This document shows positions 32,418 through 44,889 of a DNA stretch of 64,000 nt, piece by piece (the stretch's first letter is position 1; each line of letters opens with the position of its first letter). Under the pieces are notes generated by a model. The model did no database searches. It had not been told where the DNA came from and saw nothing but the letters and a program-made list of their open reading frames with translations. The position numbers and the translations under genes are program-made. Source of the stretch: Orychophragmus violaceus (taxonomy: Eukaryota; Streptophyta; Magnoliopsida; Brassicales; Brassicaceae); assembly GCA_030180135.1 (NCBI GenBank), contig CM058233.1, positions 109,905,994 to 109,969,993 of the forward strand, in the 5' to 3' direction.

Positions 32418-33864
32418 TCTTGAGAGAGAGATGTGGAAGCAGATAAGATGAATGGGAAGGGGGAATCTAGGGTTTTGGTTCTACCATTAGAGAGGAAATG
32501 AAAGCTCTAGAGAGAGGGAGAGAGATTTAGAAAAGGCAAAGGAGAGAGAGAAGAGAGTCAAAAGACAGAAGAAGGAAGATGGAAGAAGCTATTTATCAAA
32601 TGAAGAGTGGTCACAGCTGTGCACTCACATGCCATGTTACCTCTTCTTCTTCTGATTATTATTATTATTACTAAAAATCTTAACCTCAATTTTGATGACA
32701 GATACAAACAAATAATACTACTTTAATTATTGTATGTGTTACAAAAACAAAATTAATTAATGCAAGGGGATATAAGAAATTAAGAAAATAATGGCATCAC
32801 AAAATCCTTAATCCCAAACCTTTTTAACAACAATTAAGTTAAAGCAATGAGGTATTTGTCAGTACATGAGAGGTGTTTAATTAGCATTAGATTAGGGGAT
32901 GGGATCAAGACTTCCACAATCTACGTATCTTATTTACCCTTTTAATCTATATTCAATTATTTCTAAATATTTTATCTTAATGATCTAGCTTTCTCAAAAA
33001 ATAAAATATATAAATACATGATTAATATGACTTTTGATTTGGTTTCATGTTCTTTGACCTTTGAAATTATATAAATACAAAAAATTTACTTGTTGCATTT
33101 TAATAAAGTTTTAATTTTAGTTTGAGTTCGATTTTAAATTTTATTCGTCAACTTTCCAAACAGTTCATGTTTTTATTCGATTTAGTTGAATCTTGATTAG
33201 AAATTTATTATTGCTTAATATGCAACTTTTTAATCATATTTATACGATAAACTAGTTATTAAATATTTTAATAAAAATGAAATATATGTAAGAAATTTTT
33301 ACTCTGCAATTATACTGATAATAAAATATTGAGTTACACTAAATTAAAATATTGAGTTACACTAAATTAAAACCAAAGTCGACAACTTAAAAGAAACAAG
33401 ATGTTTTGAGCTAAATGCAAGCATAATAAAAATAGTAAGAATCTAAATTTGATACTGATACACAACCAGAATTGAGGCATTGAATGCCTGGTAATGGTTA
33501 TATATACAAGGCTAAATTTTACTTTAGTGTTGGTGTAATTATTATACTGATAGTTTTACATGAATTTTACACCAACCACAAAAATTTCAAATTCACACTC
33601 GTCTCTTGTTCACTCGCACCTGAACCAGAAAGTGGAGGAGAGATTGTCTCTCTAGCTTTTTACAAAAGAGAATGAAAAAAAAAACGAGCGTACGTGTGAA
33701 CGACGATTGGGACATGAGTGTCAATTAATGGTAGATTCCATCCCTCTTTATATAAAGTTGTATTAACTTGTTATAACTACAAGGGGCTATTATTATTAAT
33801 TATTAGTCTTTATGCTAATTCCTTCTCATTAATACTCTTATTAGTCTTTGCTAATTCTTTTCTC
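32418..33864. other. BRI1 promoter and upstream intergenic DNA
   Basis: 32418-32600 is a purine-rich (GA-rich on the plus strand) leader, that is, a CT-rich 5' UTR on the BRI1 strand. Beyond it the DNA is AT-rich without supported genes or closed repeats. The short plus-strand ORF at 33484-33675 has no motif. Confidence 0.5.
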
Positions 33865-33875
33865 AATAATTAATT

Positions 33876-34510
33876 AGTCTTTTCTTATTATATCGGAGCC
33901 CACAGGAAACATTGAGATTGGCAGAAATGGAATTTGGGACATGGAGAGATGCACATATGGTTGAGGATAACGAACCACTGATAGAGACAAGGGATGGACA
34001 ATCCTCACACAAGGAGTTGATACTTAATGGTTTCTGGTGTTTTGTGGATGGATCTTGGAATGAGGGGGACCAATGGACGGGACAAGGATGGTATAGATGT
34101 TTCGAGAGCGATGAGAATGTTTTGATGGGGTCAATGAATATTAGAGCAAGTATATCCCCACTACATGCAGAATTCGAAGCCTTAGTGTGGGCTATGGAGT
34201 GCATGAAGTGTCATCAGCATACCCACATCACGTTCGCAACGGACTGTTCAGAATTGGTGAAGATAGTGTCGGAACTAGAAGAATGGCCAGCTTTCTCGAG
34301 TCACATAGAAGAGTTTCAAATACGAAGAGAGTTCTTCACAGATTTTAAACTCACCCATATATCGCGCACAAGGAATTTGATAGCAGATAGATTGGTACGG
34401 AGTGCTCGTCTAAAACCGTCGCACACAGTCCATATTGGAGCGGAGCCACCAATTTGGATTAATGATATTTAGGTTTCGTTAGTGTTTTCTTGTTGACAAA
34501 AAATAATAAT
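33876..34510 (+). mobile_element. 5'-truncated LINE (RNase H end) with AAT tail
   Basis: The plus-strand ORF at 33912-34472 encodes an RNase H-like domain of the plant LINE type: FVDGSWNEGDQWTGQGWYRC (catalytic Asp), HAEFEALVWAMECM (Glu), TFATDCSELV (Asp) and a terminal ISRTRNLIADRLVRSARL. It stops at 34472 and is followed by ttgttgacaaaaaataataataat, a LINE-style tail. The direct repeat aataattaatt at 33865-33875 and 34511-34521 may be the TSD, although this low-complexity sequence weakens it. All upstream LINE domains (endonuclease, RT) are missing. Confidence 0.72.
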
Positions 34511-35274
34511 AATAATTAATTGACATCTCTTTCTTTTAACCTCTTTCGTTTTCTCAGGCACCAAACTTTTCTCAAGCCCTTTATATTATATTTTTCAGTT
34601 TTATAGATATTTCGTAATTATGCACAAAACCTATTTGGTGTATACATGGTCACATTGTTGACCAAAAAAAAAAAAAAAAGTATACATGGTCACATACGCA
34701 AATTAGGCAATGACCATTTTGTAACTTTTTATTGCAAATGTAACTCTTTTTTGGAAGGTTTATATAAGTACAATGGACGATCTAATGCTATATTGGTACA
34801 AGTAACCTTTTACACAAACTAAAATGAAAAGTGTTCGTGAAAAGTATTTATTCAGTATGTATTTCACAATAATATAATATTGTATTATATTATTATGTCA
34901 TAAAAAATAAAGCAAAACGCCAAGAGGGCAAATGATTCTAACATCCAAAAGGGTCGAAACTGTCCTCAACACACTGATTGATTAAGCGTTCGTGTGGCTA
35001 AACACTCACCCTCTCTCTTCGCACGTCATTAACACGCGATGACAACAGTTGCGTCGGTTCCGTGCCATGACGGGTGTTGCACACGCTCAAGGAGCCGACT
35101 GTGTGATTGGTGAGAGAGTTGTGTGTCTATCTGACTAATACAAACGTTCGATGGACCCCAAGGGTTTGAAACCAATCCCAGCCATTGATGTCATCATCTC
35201 AACGGTCACGAATTAACATGATAAATTGCTCTTTTCATTCTTCTTCCTCGGTAAATCTAATGTAGCAAACTGTA

Positions 35275-35360
35275 CTTGTATCTAACAGTAAATCTAGTGA
35301 TGAGTAACTTGTATCTAACAGTAAATCTAGTGATGAGTAACTTGTATCTAACAGTAAATC
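35275..35360. repeat. 33-bp tandem repeat, 2.6 copies
   Basis: The unit cttgtatctaacagtaaatc tagtgatgagtaa starts at 35275 and 35308, with a partial copy at 35341-35360. Copies are essentially identical. Non-coding. Confidence 0.9.
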
Positions 35361-35971
35361 ATTTTCTAGTAACATATGCATCTACTTTTTTACATCTCCA
35401 TAACCAAAGCTATGAATGTTTAACTGTTTTTTGGTGTTTCAGTTTTTGTTTTTTGGCTTTCAAATTTTGATGTTCAGATTTTAGTATAAAATATATTTTA
35501 AAAACAAAATAAAGAAATTATTTAGATAAGAAACAATACAAATATATTTATAGGTAAATACTAAGCATGAACGTTCGGTTCAATTTAGTTCCGTTCTTTT
35601 GATTTTCGATTCTTTCGAATATAGAAGTATAGAAATTGTTTAGGTTTTTACAAAACCAAATTGTTTCGGTTCAGTTTTTTTTTATTTAGTTCAGTTTTGA
35701 TAATAAAAACAAAAATCATTTGATATAAAAAATTGGATTTAATTCAATTACGATTATGTTTGTTTTTTCGAATGATTTCATGTAATTTGGATAAAAATCC
35801 ATATAATTCGGTAATGTATTTAAATTTTAGATTATTTCAAATATTTCAAATAAAATATCAAATTTATTTTTGAATAATTTATTTTTTATTGATATTAGTT
35901 TTTAATATAATTCAATGTAATTTCCTATTCTACGAAATAGTTCATAATGATATTTGGGAGATATGCAATTC

Positions 35972-35997
35972 ATATATATATATATATATATATATAT
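35972..35997. repeat. (AT)n microsatellite
   Basis: Thirteen AT units in AT-rich intergenic DNA. Confidence 0.9.
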
Positions 35998-37109
35998 TGT
36001 AGATATTCAAATAGAACAAAAACAATAATTTATGGCTATATAGATGTTCAAAATATATGTTAACGTTCCATAACTATTTTTTATCATTTAACCACAAGAC
36101 TTTAAACTATTGATTGACATTAGTTACAACTTGTGTTCTAAAACGCGGTGATTATCACCGCTTAACCGCCGAAAATTCGCTCGTCGGTCTATAGTAGCCG
36201 CGATTTGAACCAAATCGGTTGAAAACTCGGTGATTCTGAAAACCTTATTTTTCGTGCATCTTAATTTGAAAATCAATTGTTTTTAGTAGATCTATCTATA
36301 TTGGATATCAATATATGTAAAAATGAGAAGAAAAACAGTGAAAGCGAAGAAAAACAAAATAGGCAACCATTATTTTTAGGTTTAGTTCGCGCAGCACAAA
36401 GAAGAAGATGAATGAGAAATCCCTAATATGTTGTTACAAATTAAAAACAACTAAAAATACGCTTTGGTGAACTCAAACACATGATCTTAAACGCCCACTC
36501 AAAGGCTATGAATGGAGAGTGTTAAAAAGAGTGGTTCTACCACTAAGTAGGATCTCCCACTTATATCTTCCATTCACAAATTAAACAAGTAAAATATAAA
36601 TTGATGGAGGATCCGCAAGTGTATCAAAATAATAATCTGTGTAATACAAATAAGTGGAGAACCACTTTTACCTAGAAATAGGAGTGGTTTGAGTGGTACA
36701 TTTTGTTAATTTCATTACCAATTTAATATATATAGTTAATGGTTTAAAATTCTGTCCCGCATAAATTTCGTTTAATTTCTGATTTTTTATTAACTCGTTA
36801 GGTCCGGATCAACCGCTTATACAACGTCTAGTTTCCGAACAAAGTTACAACAGAGCTATGGAATTTCACTAGAGAACACAAAATAGTGATTGATAGTCAA
36901 CCCCTCTTGCAAAACAATATGGAAACAATATGGGAGACACACTTGACGATATTTTTTCCTTATGGGCTTCATCTCTTTATTTATTTTTATTTTTTTTATT
37001 TTTTTTGAAGGAAGGACTTCTTTCTTTCACCATATCCGAAAGACAAAAATAAATAAAAATAAAAATTGGCATAAATAAAGAAATAAAATTTAGAACAATT
37101 ATAATTATT

Positions 37110-38376
37110 ATTAGAGATGTTAGATGGGCTAATCCAAGCTCAAATAGCCCAATCCAACACGGTTTTAATTTTGTCTCAGATCTAGTGGGTTGGTCCGTGC
37201 AGACTGCGGTTTGAAATTCAATGTCCCAAACCCAACTTGCATGTATTTTACGGATTAGCGAGCTGATCCTCGAGTTTCTATACAAACTTGTTTTATTTTG
37301 ATTTCAGCGTTATAATTGACTATAAATAGATTTGTTTCATAAGTTTTTATACATGTTCTAAAAAAAATTATATTAAAACATTAATAACAAAGATAAAATT
37401 TTAAAATAACATTACAACAATAGAAAAACAATAATTTTAAAGAAATAATCTTACAATTAGACAATCTTTAAAAAGTAAAAAAGCAACAAATCCGATAACA
37501 CTATTAAAAATAGCAACAAACACCAAAACACACAAAATTAACACAAATTTCTTTAATTTGTATTTTCTTCATCCTCATCAACAACATCTATAAATATATA
37601 TCAATGAGCATAGTAAATATAAAGTAACAAATTTTCTTGCAATCATTTGACGAGAATAAAAAATTGAATAAATAGTGCTTGTATTTGATCATAGTTGTAT
37701 TTGTATCATAGAATCTAATTAGAGATCAAAGACATATAAAAATTGTAAGTGAACAAAAGCAAATTTTACACTTACTTTGAAATGCTCGCATACTCATATT
37801 TTAGAACAAATACTCCCTCCGTTTCACAAAGAGTGTCGTTTTAGCATTTTTCACACAAATTAAGAAAAGATATTAAAACTCTATTATACCCATTAAAATT
37901 AAGTTGACTCTTTACATTCTTTTATTCTATTGGTTGATATTAAGGTTAAACTAGACAATTTATGTTAAAAGTTACATCGTAAATCTAAAACGACACTTAT
38001 TTTGAAACGGAAAAACAATCCTAAAACGACACTCTTTGTGAAACGGAGGGAGTATTACAAAGCTAGACAATAAAGCACACGCATATACAAATGTAGATTT
38101 TCACAACATATATATTGGTAATCTTCTTAAACAAAACAATCATAATAAAGACTAAAGAGCACGAGAAAGTTCAAGATGAATGTTTTTCTGGTAAATTTAA
38201 AATTGTCGGCAGGTTAACCCAAGCTCAAATAGCTCAACCCAATGCAGTTTCAATTTTTTCTCAGATCTGGCGGATTGGTCTGCGCTGACTGCGGTCCGAA
38301 TTTCAATAGCCCAAACCCGCCCCATAGCGGATCTATTTGGGCTCAATCCGTGAGTTACAACCCATTTTGACATTTC
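37110..38376. mobile_element. hAT-like non-autonomous element
   Basis: Left end gagatgttagatgggctaa. The right end, reverse-complemented, begins gaaatgtcaaaatgggttg. It is flanked by taattatt (37102-37109) and taattatc (38377-38384), an 8-bp TSD with one mismatch. Two GC-richer direct repeats sit at the subterminal positions (37120-37270 and 38210-38350), both with agctcaaatagc(c/t)caa and ctcagatctgg-type sequence. The interior is AT-rich, non-coding and interrupted by a Stowaway MITE. Confidence 0.5.
37811..38054. mobile_element. Stowaway MITE, intact TIRs
   Basis: A 244-bp element. Its termini begin tactccctccgtttcacaaa and continue for ~34 bp (through gagtgtcgttttag), perfectly inverted at the right end (ctaaaacgacactctttg to cggagggagta). 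It has a TA target duplication. A further internal copy of the terminal motif, aaacgacacttattttgaaac, lies at 37987-38007. This is the canonical Tc1/mariner-derived Stowaway family, and it is nested in the hAT-like element. Confidence 0.93.
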
Positions 38377-38384
38377 TAATTATC

Positions 38385-41300
38385 ATGATAGACAAATCAC
38401 CGTTGTGTGTCCCACTAAAGCTGAGAAAGTACACGTGCTCATGTCAGGTTAATGACGTGGCCTAATTTCACACGTTGATATGTCGTCCTTTTTACCATCA
38501 CCCTCTCCCGATTTATGGTTTTAATTATGTTTTCTTCATTACAAGAGAGATTTAATTGTTAGTAGTTTTTTTGTGGACGATAGATTTTTAAAATAAATTA
38601 AAATTAGACAAGGAAATTTAAGTCTAATATTGTCTGAAGAACAATTGGAAATACTTTAGTAGTTATGTCCTCAATTTTTTTTTTTTTTTTTTTTTGTGTG
38701 CGCTAAATATACTAGTTATGTATTCTATTATGGGTGCATTGATGCAATAGTAAATTAAGTACTACTCCTGAAACGCGTGACAACAAGAAACATCGCATAT
38801 TTGTTTGTTCAAAATTATTGAACATTTTCAGTTTCTTATATCTTTTGATTTTGGACTTTCGTCTTTGTTTTTCCTAAGTAAGGTTCTACGGTTTGTTAGA
38901 GTTGTATGTTTTTTTTTGTAAAAAGTTAGAGTTGTATGTTTTGTTTTTAAATAATTGATATCAGCTAATAATGCATGACTTACTGGTATATCTGATTATT
39001 TGATGAAATATTTATTAGTATAATTATATATATACTATTTATTATACGTGTATGGTCTTCTATAGTTATTATATTATAAATCTAATAATACGTAATGATA
39101 AATCCTATGTAGTGGATGGAATATCTATGATTATGATTACAAACGATAACCAAAACTTTCGAAGCAACTTAATAGTAGATGATAAATATTTACTCCAACA
39201 AATCATTAGGGCTGACACTTTTGAATAAGACAATATCATTTCGATAATCTAAATGATTTTAACATTTTTATTTCCGGATTACAAAATAATCTAAATTTGT
39301 CCTACCCTAAAATGGTTGAATGTAAAATCCACAAGATTTCTTTTTAGAACTTAATCCACAAGATTTGTAGTTATCATATTATAGTTTTTTTTCCACTTTA
39401 CATTACAAAATATCTTCTGGAAAAAAAGATGATTACAATCTAAATCCGAATAGTTGTGGGTGAGAGCGAATGAGTGGTTGTTGATTAGATAACAACAATA
39501 ATGAGAAAGAATGCAGAGTTATGAGATGTTTCAATGGCAGTGGGGAATAAGCGGGTGGCTTTATGCGGCCATCTCTCTACCTTTTATTTATTTTTCTTAG
39601 CTTTTAGCTTATACAAAAAAACTAGTTAGATTAAGAGTTATGACTTTTGACTAATAATATAAAAGGTATGATAACAGAAAAAATAAATAATAAACTAATA
39701 AAAGATGATCCAATTTTGTTTGGTAAGAAGGCAGCGATGCATTCGACGTATGAAAATTAGCATATTAGTTCAATTATTTTTATATTCTGCTGGATCTATC
39801 GTTTGGCCATTGATATGTTAAGTTATTAAATATAGAAATAAATTAAAATTAATAATATTTTGTTAAATGAAGAATTGAAAGTTTTTGTTGGTCAATGGAG
39901 AGTGTCTTTTCAAATAAATTTTAATTAATTTTCGAGCTGTTTCCAGGGAAAATATATAACACCTAATTATTAGACCAGTTTATAATTCTGTATTAGAACT
40001 ATATCAGGATCCCAAACCCATATAAAATTATCGAATTATAGTATAATACGTTCAAATACAATTAAAATAAAATATTTGTATACATCTCCAAGTAACATAC
40101 ATGATATATACATATGCATCCAAGTTATGCTAGATCATTACAGGGCTGACTTTTGGATTATATGGTGAGTATTTTATACTATAAAAATATTAATTTTCTT
40201 ATTAAAACAATAAATATAAATTAAATCATTTTTTGTAGCAGTTAACAAACATTATTTCAAATCTTAAGACACAAATAGATAACATTTTTAGGTTTGATTT
40301 TGAAAATAGTGGTTCAGTATTAGTAGATGCGGTTACAAATATTTGTATCAAAGCTCATTTTAGTAGCCAATCGGATGAATTTCAACTTAATATTTTATTT
40401 TTAATTGTTTTTCTTCTTCTTTATTTGCAGAGACAACCTCAGTTTGCATTTTTCCGACAAATATCAATATAACTGGAAAATACATAGTCTGGTTACCATA
40501 ATGGAGGATACAAGCAACTTGAAATTAAAACATTATTTAAAGAGCAATGTTGAGCTAAACCATGAACAACTTGATTGCCATTTCTATTTTCATGAGTGAA
40601 TATTACTCTGCTGAGCTTTGTTTGACCACCAAATTAATATCATAGTAAATGATTTCACATATTCAGTATTTTTAAAATTTATTTAGTATGAAAATGGGAA
40701 AATTCCTGTGGGCTTCCATCCACTAACGGGGATTTTAAGTGTCAGACATTTTGTCCTTCAAACAATCAAACGTCAAATAACACACACACACGTGCGAGGA
40801 AAGATCCCGTTTTAGCACTACATGCACACACGTAAGCAGACTTTCCCGTTTCAGTTATCTCCACACGAGTGCAACCCCCGTTCCCTTTATTATCCCGTCG
40901 GTCTTTGTCTGAAAAGTTTAAAGAGACGTCAAAAGAAAAAAACAAAGAACTATCTACTATAAAACCGTATAACACGGCGCTTAACACGGTGAGTACATGT
41001 GCTTGAAGTAGAATAATCTTCGAATAACTTTGTAGTTATATGGTTAATGACATTTTAAAATAAGAAGATAACGTGAACACAATGATATCTCCAATAATAA
41101 ATGCAAACAATACCACATTCAATGAACCATTATATAATTCCGTGAATGCAGGTATATTTCTTTTAGTATGAATATACATGGACCCAAAATTAAATACCTT
41201 GGTGTAGATTACAAAAATGGATACTGCAGATAAGGACAAAAACTAACGTAAAAATAAAATTAAGCTTTTATTTATCAGTCGTATGGATAATGTTTTTTTG

Positions 41301-41446
41301 GAAGAATTATGTAAAAAAAAAAGATTAACAAAAATATAAATACAGAAAACAAAAATCTCTGTAAGAAAATAAATATATTGTATCTGAGTTTCTTGTTTTT
41401 TGTTTTTTGTTTTTTGTTTCTATGTCAATGCAATCACTTCTGTCTT
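38385..41446. other. AT-rich intergenic region 3' of NST-KT1
   Basis: No gene is supported. It has a poly(T) run at 38675-38695 and a local direct repeat (ttagagttgtatgttttttt/ttagagttgtatgttttgtt) at 38898-38945. 40770-40980 is GC-richer with acacgtg motifs but no convincing ORF. The remainder is featureless AT-rich DNA. Confidence 0.5.
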
Positions 41447-43111
41447 TTAAACCTTTTCACCAGATTCGGCTGTTTCAGATAAACCGGTGAGTTTATGTGC
41501 CTTGGTTATGGGAATAGAGAGGCTACGACGCTCTTTACCGCCCGGTTTAGAAGATGCATTACCGTACCAGATCATACCGAGTATAGCAATGAGCATACCA
41601 AGTACCACTTGTAGGTTTAAACCTTCCTTACCGAAGAAAGTGAATCCCAAAACCAAAACCAGAATTGTCTTCATGTGACCAAGTACTTGGAAAGACACCG
41701 CCGTGAATCTTCCGATACAAATGAACTGGCTGAGATTGGTCCCGACCGCGATACTGCACGACAGTATCAAGAAGAACTGCACAAACAAACAAAAATTGAT
41801 CACTAAACGGAGCTAAAATGTAACATATAATAAAAAGATTAGGAGCCAAATTTACCAGAGATACAAATGAAAAGTTGTATGCATCCACTCTTTGGTTAGT
41901 CAACCAGTAGTCTAGAAATGGTCCAACCAACAACAATGATGCAGCTTGTACTGGAGCGGTATGGGCCAGTAAATTGAAAGAACCGAGTGAATATTTCCGT
42001 TGTAGATAATGTACATACTACAAAACATAGTAACAATTGTTAGAAACTGGGATAATAACTTGGATCGAGATCAGAGTAACAAGATGAAACATTACGTATT
42101 GCTGAAGCGCAGTGCTCCAGACAGCAATAGCGGCAGCAAGAAACCCATTGAGGTTGACACTAACATCGGTTACAGTACAGACGGCAACACCAGCAAGAAC
42201 TAACAAAATGCTAAGCTTTGTATCTCTTGAGTACCTAACGTTGTCAAGAACAACTTCTAGAAGACAAGAAACTGGGATCATACTCAGCTTCGCAATCTGC
42301 AATTACAACACATGCGTAAGAATTTCTTTTTTTTTGAATGACTAGGAGGTATGGGGGCCGTGGGGCCCGTATATCCGCTAGGGTGAAATCCAAATCATGT
42401 TAAATTCATTTTTTTTTTTTGGAGAGAAGATCCTTTCAACGGGAATCAAATCGAATTGAATCCATGTTAAAAATCTTTTTTTGTTTGAATGACTAGAAGG
42501 TTTGGGGCGTGGGTTCTTATGTCCCTCTAGAGTGGGGTCTAAACTATGTTAAATTCATTTTTCTTTGGATAAGAAACCCCTCTCAACAGAAATCGAATCG
42601 AGATTGAGGAAAAACTACTAGCAGACATTTACCAACTGAACCAACTCTCGTTGATCAGACTTAAGAATTTACACTTAAAGAAACGAAACTCGCAATGATA
42701 TAAAAAGGAAAAAAAGGACTGACCTGGTAGAATCCAACAGAATTCAACATGAGGCTGACATTCATCCCAACGATTGAGAAATTTGCGAACAAAACGAATT
42801 TCAAAAGATCAGGCCATGGAAGCTGAGAAGGTTGGATATAACCAAGCCATGTCAAGAAAGTTGTCAACAATGTAGTTGTACCGAAATGCAAACCGGTTAA
42901 AGTCGTAGCTGTGTGTTGGAATCAGAAACAGAACTGAGTCAGTTTGGTGTTTACAAAACAAGTTGATGATAGGAGAAGAGGACTGACCGAAACTAAAGCC
43001 GTAAGTGGCCATTAAGGCTTTGTTAACGAGGATGATTCCAACGGATGTAACGACATTGAATAGCCATGATGCTATGTCTAAAGCCGCTTTTTGATCCGTC
43101 TTGCTGCTCAT
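41447..43111 (-). CDS. URGT4: UDP-rhamnose/UDP-galactose transporter NST-KT1 (URGT4)
   Basis: Five exons on the minus strand (43111-42988, 42908-42724, 42296-42096, 42017-41856, 41776-41447) give 333 codons. All introns are GT-AG and most junctions are in phase. The product starts [19 protein letters not shown] and matches Arabidopsis At4g39390, a Golgi nucleotide-sugar transporter of the KT/KD-type TPT/NST family with about ten hydrophobic spans. Visible family motifs are [17 protein letters not shown], the K(T/D)-containing [19 protein letters not shown] and [20 protein letters not shown]. It ends GEKV. It should exchange cytosolic UDP-sugar for lumenal UMP to feed cell-wall polysaccharide synthesis. 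The second intron carries two SINEs. A likely 5'-UTR intron spans about 43136-43404. One residue differs in a conserved block ([11 protein letters not shown] where I recall SLMWNSV). Confidence 0.95.
42326..42475 (-). mobile_element. Second, 5'-truncated SINE copy
   Basis: It is homologous to the adjacent SINE from box B onwards (gatttgattcccgttgaaag, atgaatttaacatgatttgg, ctcctagtcattcaaa) and ends in its own A tract at about 42335-42327. It lacks box A. The two copies lie head to tail, so the intron carries a tandem SINE pair. Confidence 0.65.
42476..42657 (-). mobile_element. SINE in URGT4 intron 2
   Basis: Read on the minus strand, it has a tRNA-like pol III promoter: box A-like tggttcagttgg (42643-42632) and box B-like gattcgatttc (42599-42589), about 33 bp apart, followed by a tRNA-unrelated body and an A-rich tail at about 42487-42476. 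Length is ~180 bp, as in Brassicaceae SINEs. It is in the same orientation as the host gene. No TSD was resolved. Confidence 0.7.
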
Positions 43112-43672
43112 TTTTAACAGATCAATTACAGATCTCTGCACATTTCAACATTCAAATTAGAGAGCTGAATCAAAGTAGATCTTATGATCAATCCTGAGCT
43201 GTTCCTAGATCGATTTTTTTAAAAAATTCAAATCAGATCCGATACTCATACGACCTCAGACAAAAGGACTGCACATTTCTAGAGACTTCTAATCGGAAAC
43301 AGCCCAGAAATGTGTGAAGTAGCACACAACCAGGATGAATATAACCAAAGAGTATTTTGTTTTTCAAAACTGAATCTCCACGAGAGAGAATTTGGAAATG
43401 TTACCAGGTAGAAACGAGCCTTCGGACACCACGGCGGTTGCTTTTACTGCCGAGGCGGCGTCTTACGGGTGATGAAGACGATGAAGTCAAATTAAGGGCT
43501 AAATCAGCATGAATTTAGAGAGGAGAAGAAACCGTGGAACTTCGAGGAAGTGTATTATTATGTCTTCCGTTATTATTATTTTTTTGTGTGAACTTTTCTT
43601 TTCAGTTATGGACTACATGAGAGTCTACTTCCTACCATATAAGAGTGAGAGCATGCAGACAGAAGAATAATA

Positions 43673-43936
43673 TTGTTCGTTTGTCAAACATTAGCGATTT
43701 TAAATAATGAATTATCGGTAGGTTGTTGTTCGTTTATCTACCACAATTTTCTTCGACAAATGCAGTTAGACACAAGTGTCCAACTGCATTACAACTTTAT
43801 GTAGTCAGTTTCTTGACTGTTGATTAAAAACATAGGGTTAGACACTGCAGCTGCTATAAAACATTGCAATAGATAAACGAATAACAATCTGCTGCTGTTA
43901 TTAGTCGCAGTCGCCAATTGTTGGCAAACAAACATA
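43673..43936. repeat. MITE with ~75-bp imperfect terminal inverted repeats
   Basis: The left arm (ttgttcgtttgtcaaacatt ... gttcgtttatctaccacaa, 43673-43748) is inverted at the right (ttgcaatagataaacgaata ... ggcaaacaaacata, 43864-43936). A short inner palindrome, aatgcagttagacac/gtgtccaactgcatt, lies at 43758-43792. It is non-coding, its TSD is unclear, and it sits upstream of URGT4. Confidence 0.6.
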
Positions 43937-43939
43937 ACT

Positions 43940-44889
43940 ATCCCAGGCTCTATTTTCATTTTATTTTCCTTCACTTTCTTCTTTTAAGCAAAATAAGCAT
44001 TTTCTTATATATTATTACATTGTAAACTCGTTGTAAAACATTAATCACCGATTCCTTAAACTCTCGTTTCTGACAATCATTTTTTTACTATATATTCACA
44101 ATTTATAGTAACTTATTTTCTTATTGAATCCTTTAGGTTTGATCGCAAGCATTTGTCATCACATTAACATTATTTCGGTTGAAAAATGGAAAAAAGAAGA
44201 AAAAAGAAGAAGGTGGTAGAGTAGAGGAGAGATGGAAACGAGAAATGTGAAACCTATAAAGCATGACCAATTTTCTAATCGACAAAAAGGACAATCTATG
44301 TAGGGGACAAACCAACAAAACATAAATAGACAGAGGTATCGTTTGGTTAAAGATCCACAAATACTTTACATTCCTTGTGAATTTCTTCTACTATATAATA
44401 TATAAGAGATTTATTAATTTTTAGTTATTAATAAATAAAATAGTGTGTTTCTGGCCCCATTAGATATCTCAATCTTAATCAGGATTGAACATTTGGGTAT
44501 TTGGGTCGAATCTATTTGAGTAAAAAAGTTTATATCAATATATGATCCGACCAAGTTTTGTTTTGGATTTGGATCGGATTCTTTCGAACCCTAAATTACT
44601 ATACCTATGAAATATCCAAAATAAACCCGCTTTCGTTTTTGGGTTGGTAAGAGAATGTTGTTATGGATTGACCCGCTTTCGGTTTGGTACTAACAAGATC
44701 GTTGTATAAAATAGATTAACCCATCGGTTTAGTAAGCAGCTAACCAGTCAACAAGCTTATATTTCTGGAGAGAAGAGGTTTGTCTAACCTTCCACTACTC
44801 TGTCAAGTTCACAAAAACCTAAACTTTCAAAACATAAGAATCAATAATCAAAATCCAATGAATAGCCACTTTCTTTGTCTTCTTCTTTA
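43940..44889. other. Intergenic between URGT4 and UBP27
   Basis: AT-rich, with a decayed cggtt/ggttttgg-type repeat at 44480-44740. 44780-44889 is the probable 3' UTR of UBP27. No other gene is supported. Confidence 0.5.

Larger units (their letters stand above)
34522..37101. other. Intergenic DNA with minor repeats
   Basis: No supported gene. It contains a 33-bp tandem repeat (35275-35360), a CGGTT-rich degenerate repeat (35560-35900), an (AT)n tract (35972-35997), and a transposon-like patch at 36140-36240 (aaacgcggtgattatcaccg...aaaactcggtgattc) that I could not close. 34980-35240 is GC-richer and gene-promoter-like, but no ORF follows. Confidence 0.45.

Noticed and set aside
34980..35240. 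Possible gene start or RNA gene in a GC-richer patch
   Set aside because: No ORF longer than a few dozen codons, no tRNA-like boxes and no splice structure found.
36130..36250. Possible transposon terminus (aaacgcggtgattatcaccg)
   Set aside because: No matching inverted end or TSD could be located.
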